From NCBI GenBank assembly GCA_013002925.1, contig JABDLQ010000167.1, forward strand, positions 1 to 7,241: a DNA stretch of 7,241 nt. The letters are read 5' to 3'. Source of the DNA: Gammaproteobacteria bacterium. GTDB lineage: Bacteria; Pseudomonadota; Gammaproteobacteria; Steroidobacterales; SZUA-146. Each line of letters opens with the position of its first letter. Position 1 is the first letter of the stretch. The notes under the pieces were generated by a model, which saw only the letters and a program-made list of their open reading frames with translations, searched no databases and was not told the DNA's origin. Position numbers and translations under genes: made by a program. This document shows, piece by piece, positions 7,097 through 7,241 of this stretch.

Positions 7097-7241
7097 ATGG
7101 CTACTAGAAAGAAAAAGACAGCAACCAGAACCAGTAAAACCACGAGCAAGAAGGCGGCTGTCAAAAGCAAAAAAGCGGCAACAAAGAAGAGCACTTCAAA
7201 GAAAACCGCCAAAAAGAAAACTGCAAGCAAAAAGAAAGCGG
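7097..7241 (+). CDS. Lysine-rich histone H1-like protein, N-terminal part only
   Basis: The first 48 codons from the ATG at 7097 are visible; the right edge cuts the rest. The start has a good ribosome site, AAAGGGG, six bases upstream. Composition is extreme: 19 Lys, 2 Arg, 9 Ala, 10 Thr and 6 Ser in 48 residues, with no acidic or aromatic residue. It reads as irregular short units of two or three Lys spaced by Ala, Thr and Ser (such as KKAA, KKST, KKTA). Tails like this bind DNA without sequence specificity, as in bacterial H1-like proteins and AlgP. Whether the whole protein is of this kind is unknown: some DksA/TraR-family proteins carry a similar N-terminal extension ahead of a folded domain. 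It probably has its own promoter, with a palindrome in the leader. I infer a role in DNA or nucleic acid binding; the exact family cannot be settled here. Confidence 0.75.
   Translation, partial: MATRKKKTATRTSKTTSKKAAVKSKKAATKKSTSKKTAKKKTASKKKA

Noticed and set aside
7024..7230. Minus-strand frame coding for a very hydrophobic peptide of Val, Leu and Phe
   Set aside because: It is the reverse of the Lys-rich codons of the gene at 7097 and looks like a membrane protein only for that reason.
1..7241. Search for a new defence, mobile or otherwise undescribed system
   Set aside because: Nearly every base is taken by four recognisable genes and one lysine-rich gene; there are no repeats, integrase, toxin-antitoxin pair or unexplained long gap.

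Overview
The window looks like a conserved housekeeping stretch of a gammaproteobacterial chromosome. The main evidence is a zipA gene, a division gene confined to Gammaproteobacteria, lying between smc and ligA. The order smc-zipA-ligA is the one seen in Pseudomonas and relatives. A true SMC condensin, not MukB, argues against Enterobacterales, Vibrionales and Pasteurellales. Base composition is moderate, and the species cannot be named from the sequence alone.

Minus strand, right to left, about 6444 down to 1: smc (chromosome condensation), a 130-base spacer, zipA (FtsZ membrane tether), a 53-base spacer, then ligA (NAD-dependent DNA ligase), which runs off the left edge a few codons before its expected end. 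All three read the same way with no convincing terminator between them, so they are probably one transcript linking chromosome organisation, septum assembly and nick sealing. All three reading frames are intact, with catalytic motifs in place in SMC and LigA.

Plus strand, from 6545: a short, single-domain queF (preQ0 reductase, queuosine pathway) diverges from smc across 100 bases that must hold promoters for both directions. After a 126-base gap with a good -10 box and an odd palindrome in the leader, an extremely lysine-rich, histone H1-like protein begins at 7097 and is cut by the right edge.

I found no RNA genes, mobile elements, CRISPR arrays, phage genes or recognisable novel system. 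The points worth a second look are modest: the small QueF form in a gammaproteobacterial setting, its missing partner cysteine, the very short ZipA linker, and the control region and identity of the lysine-rich gene at the right edge.
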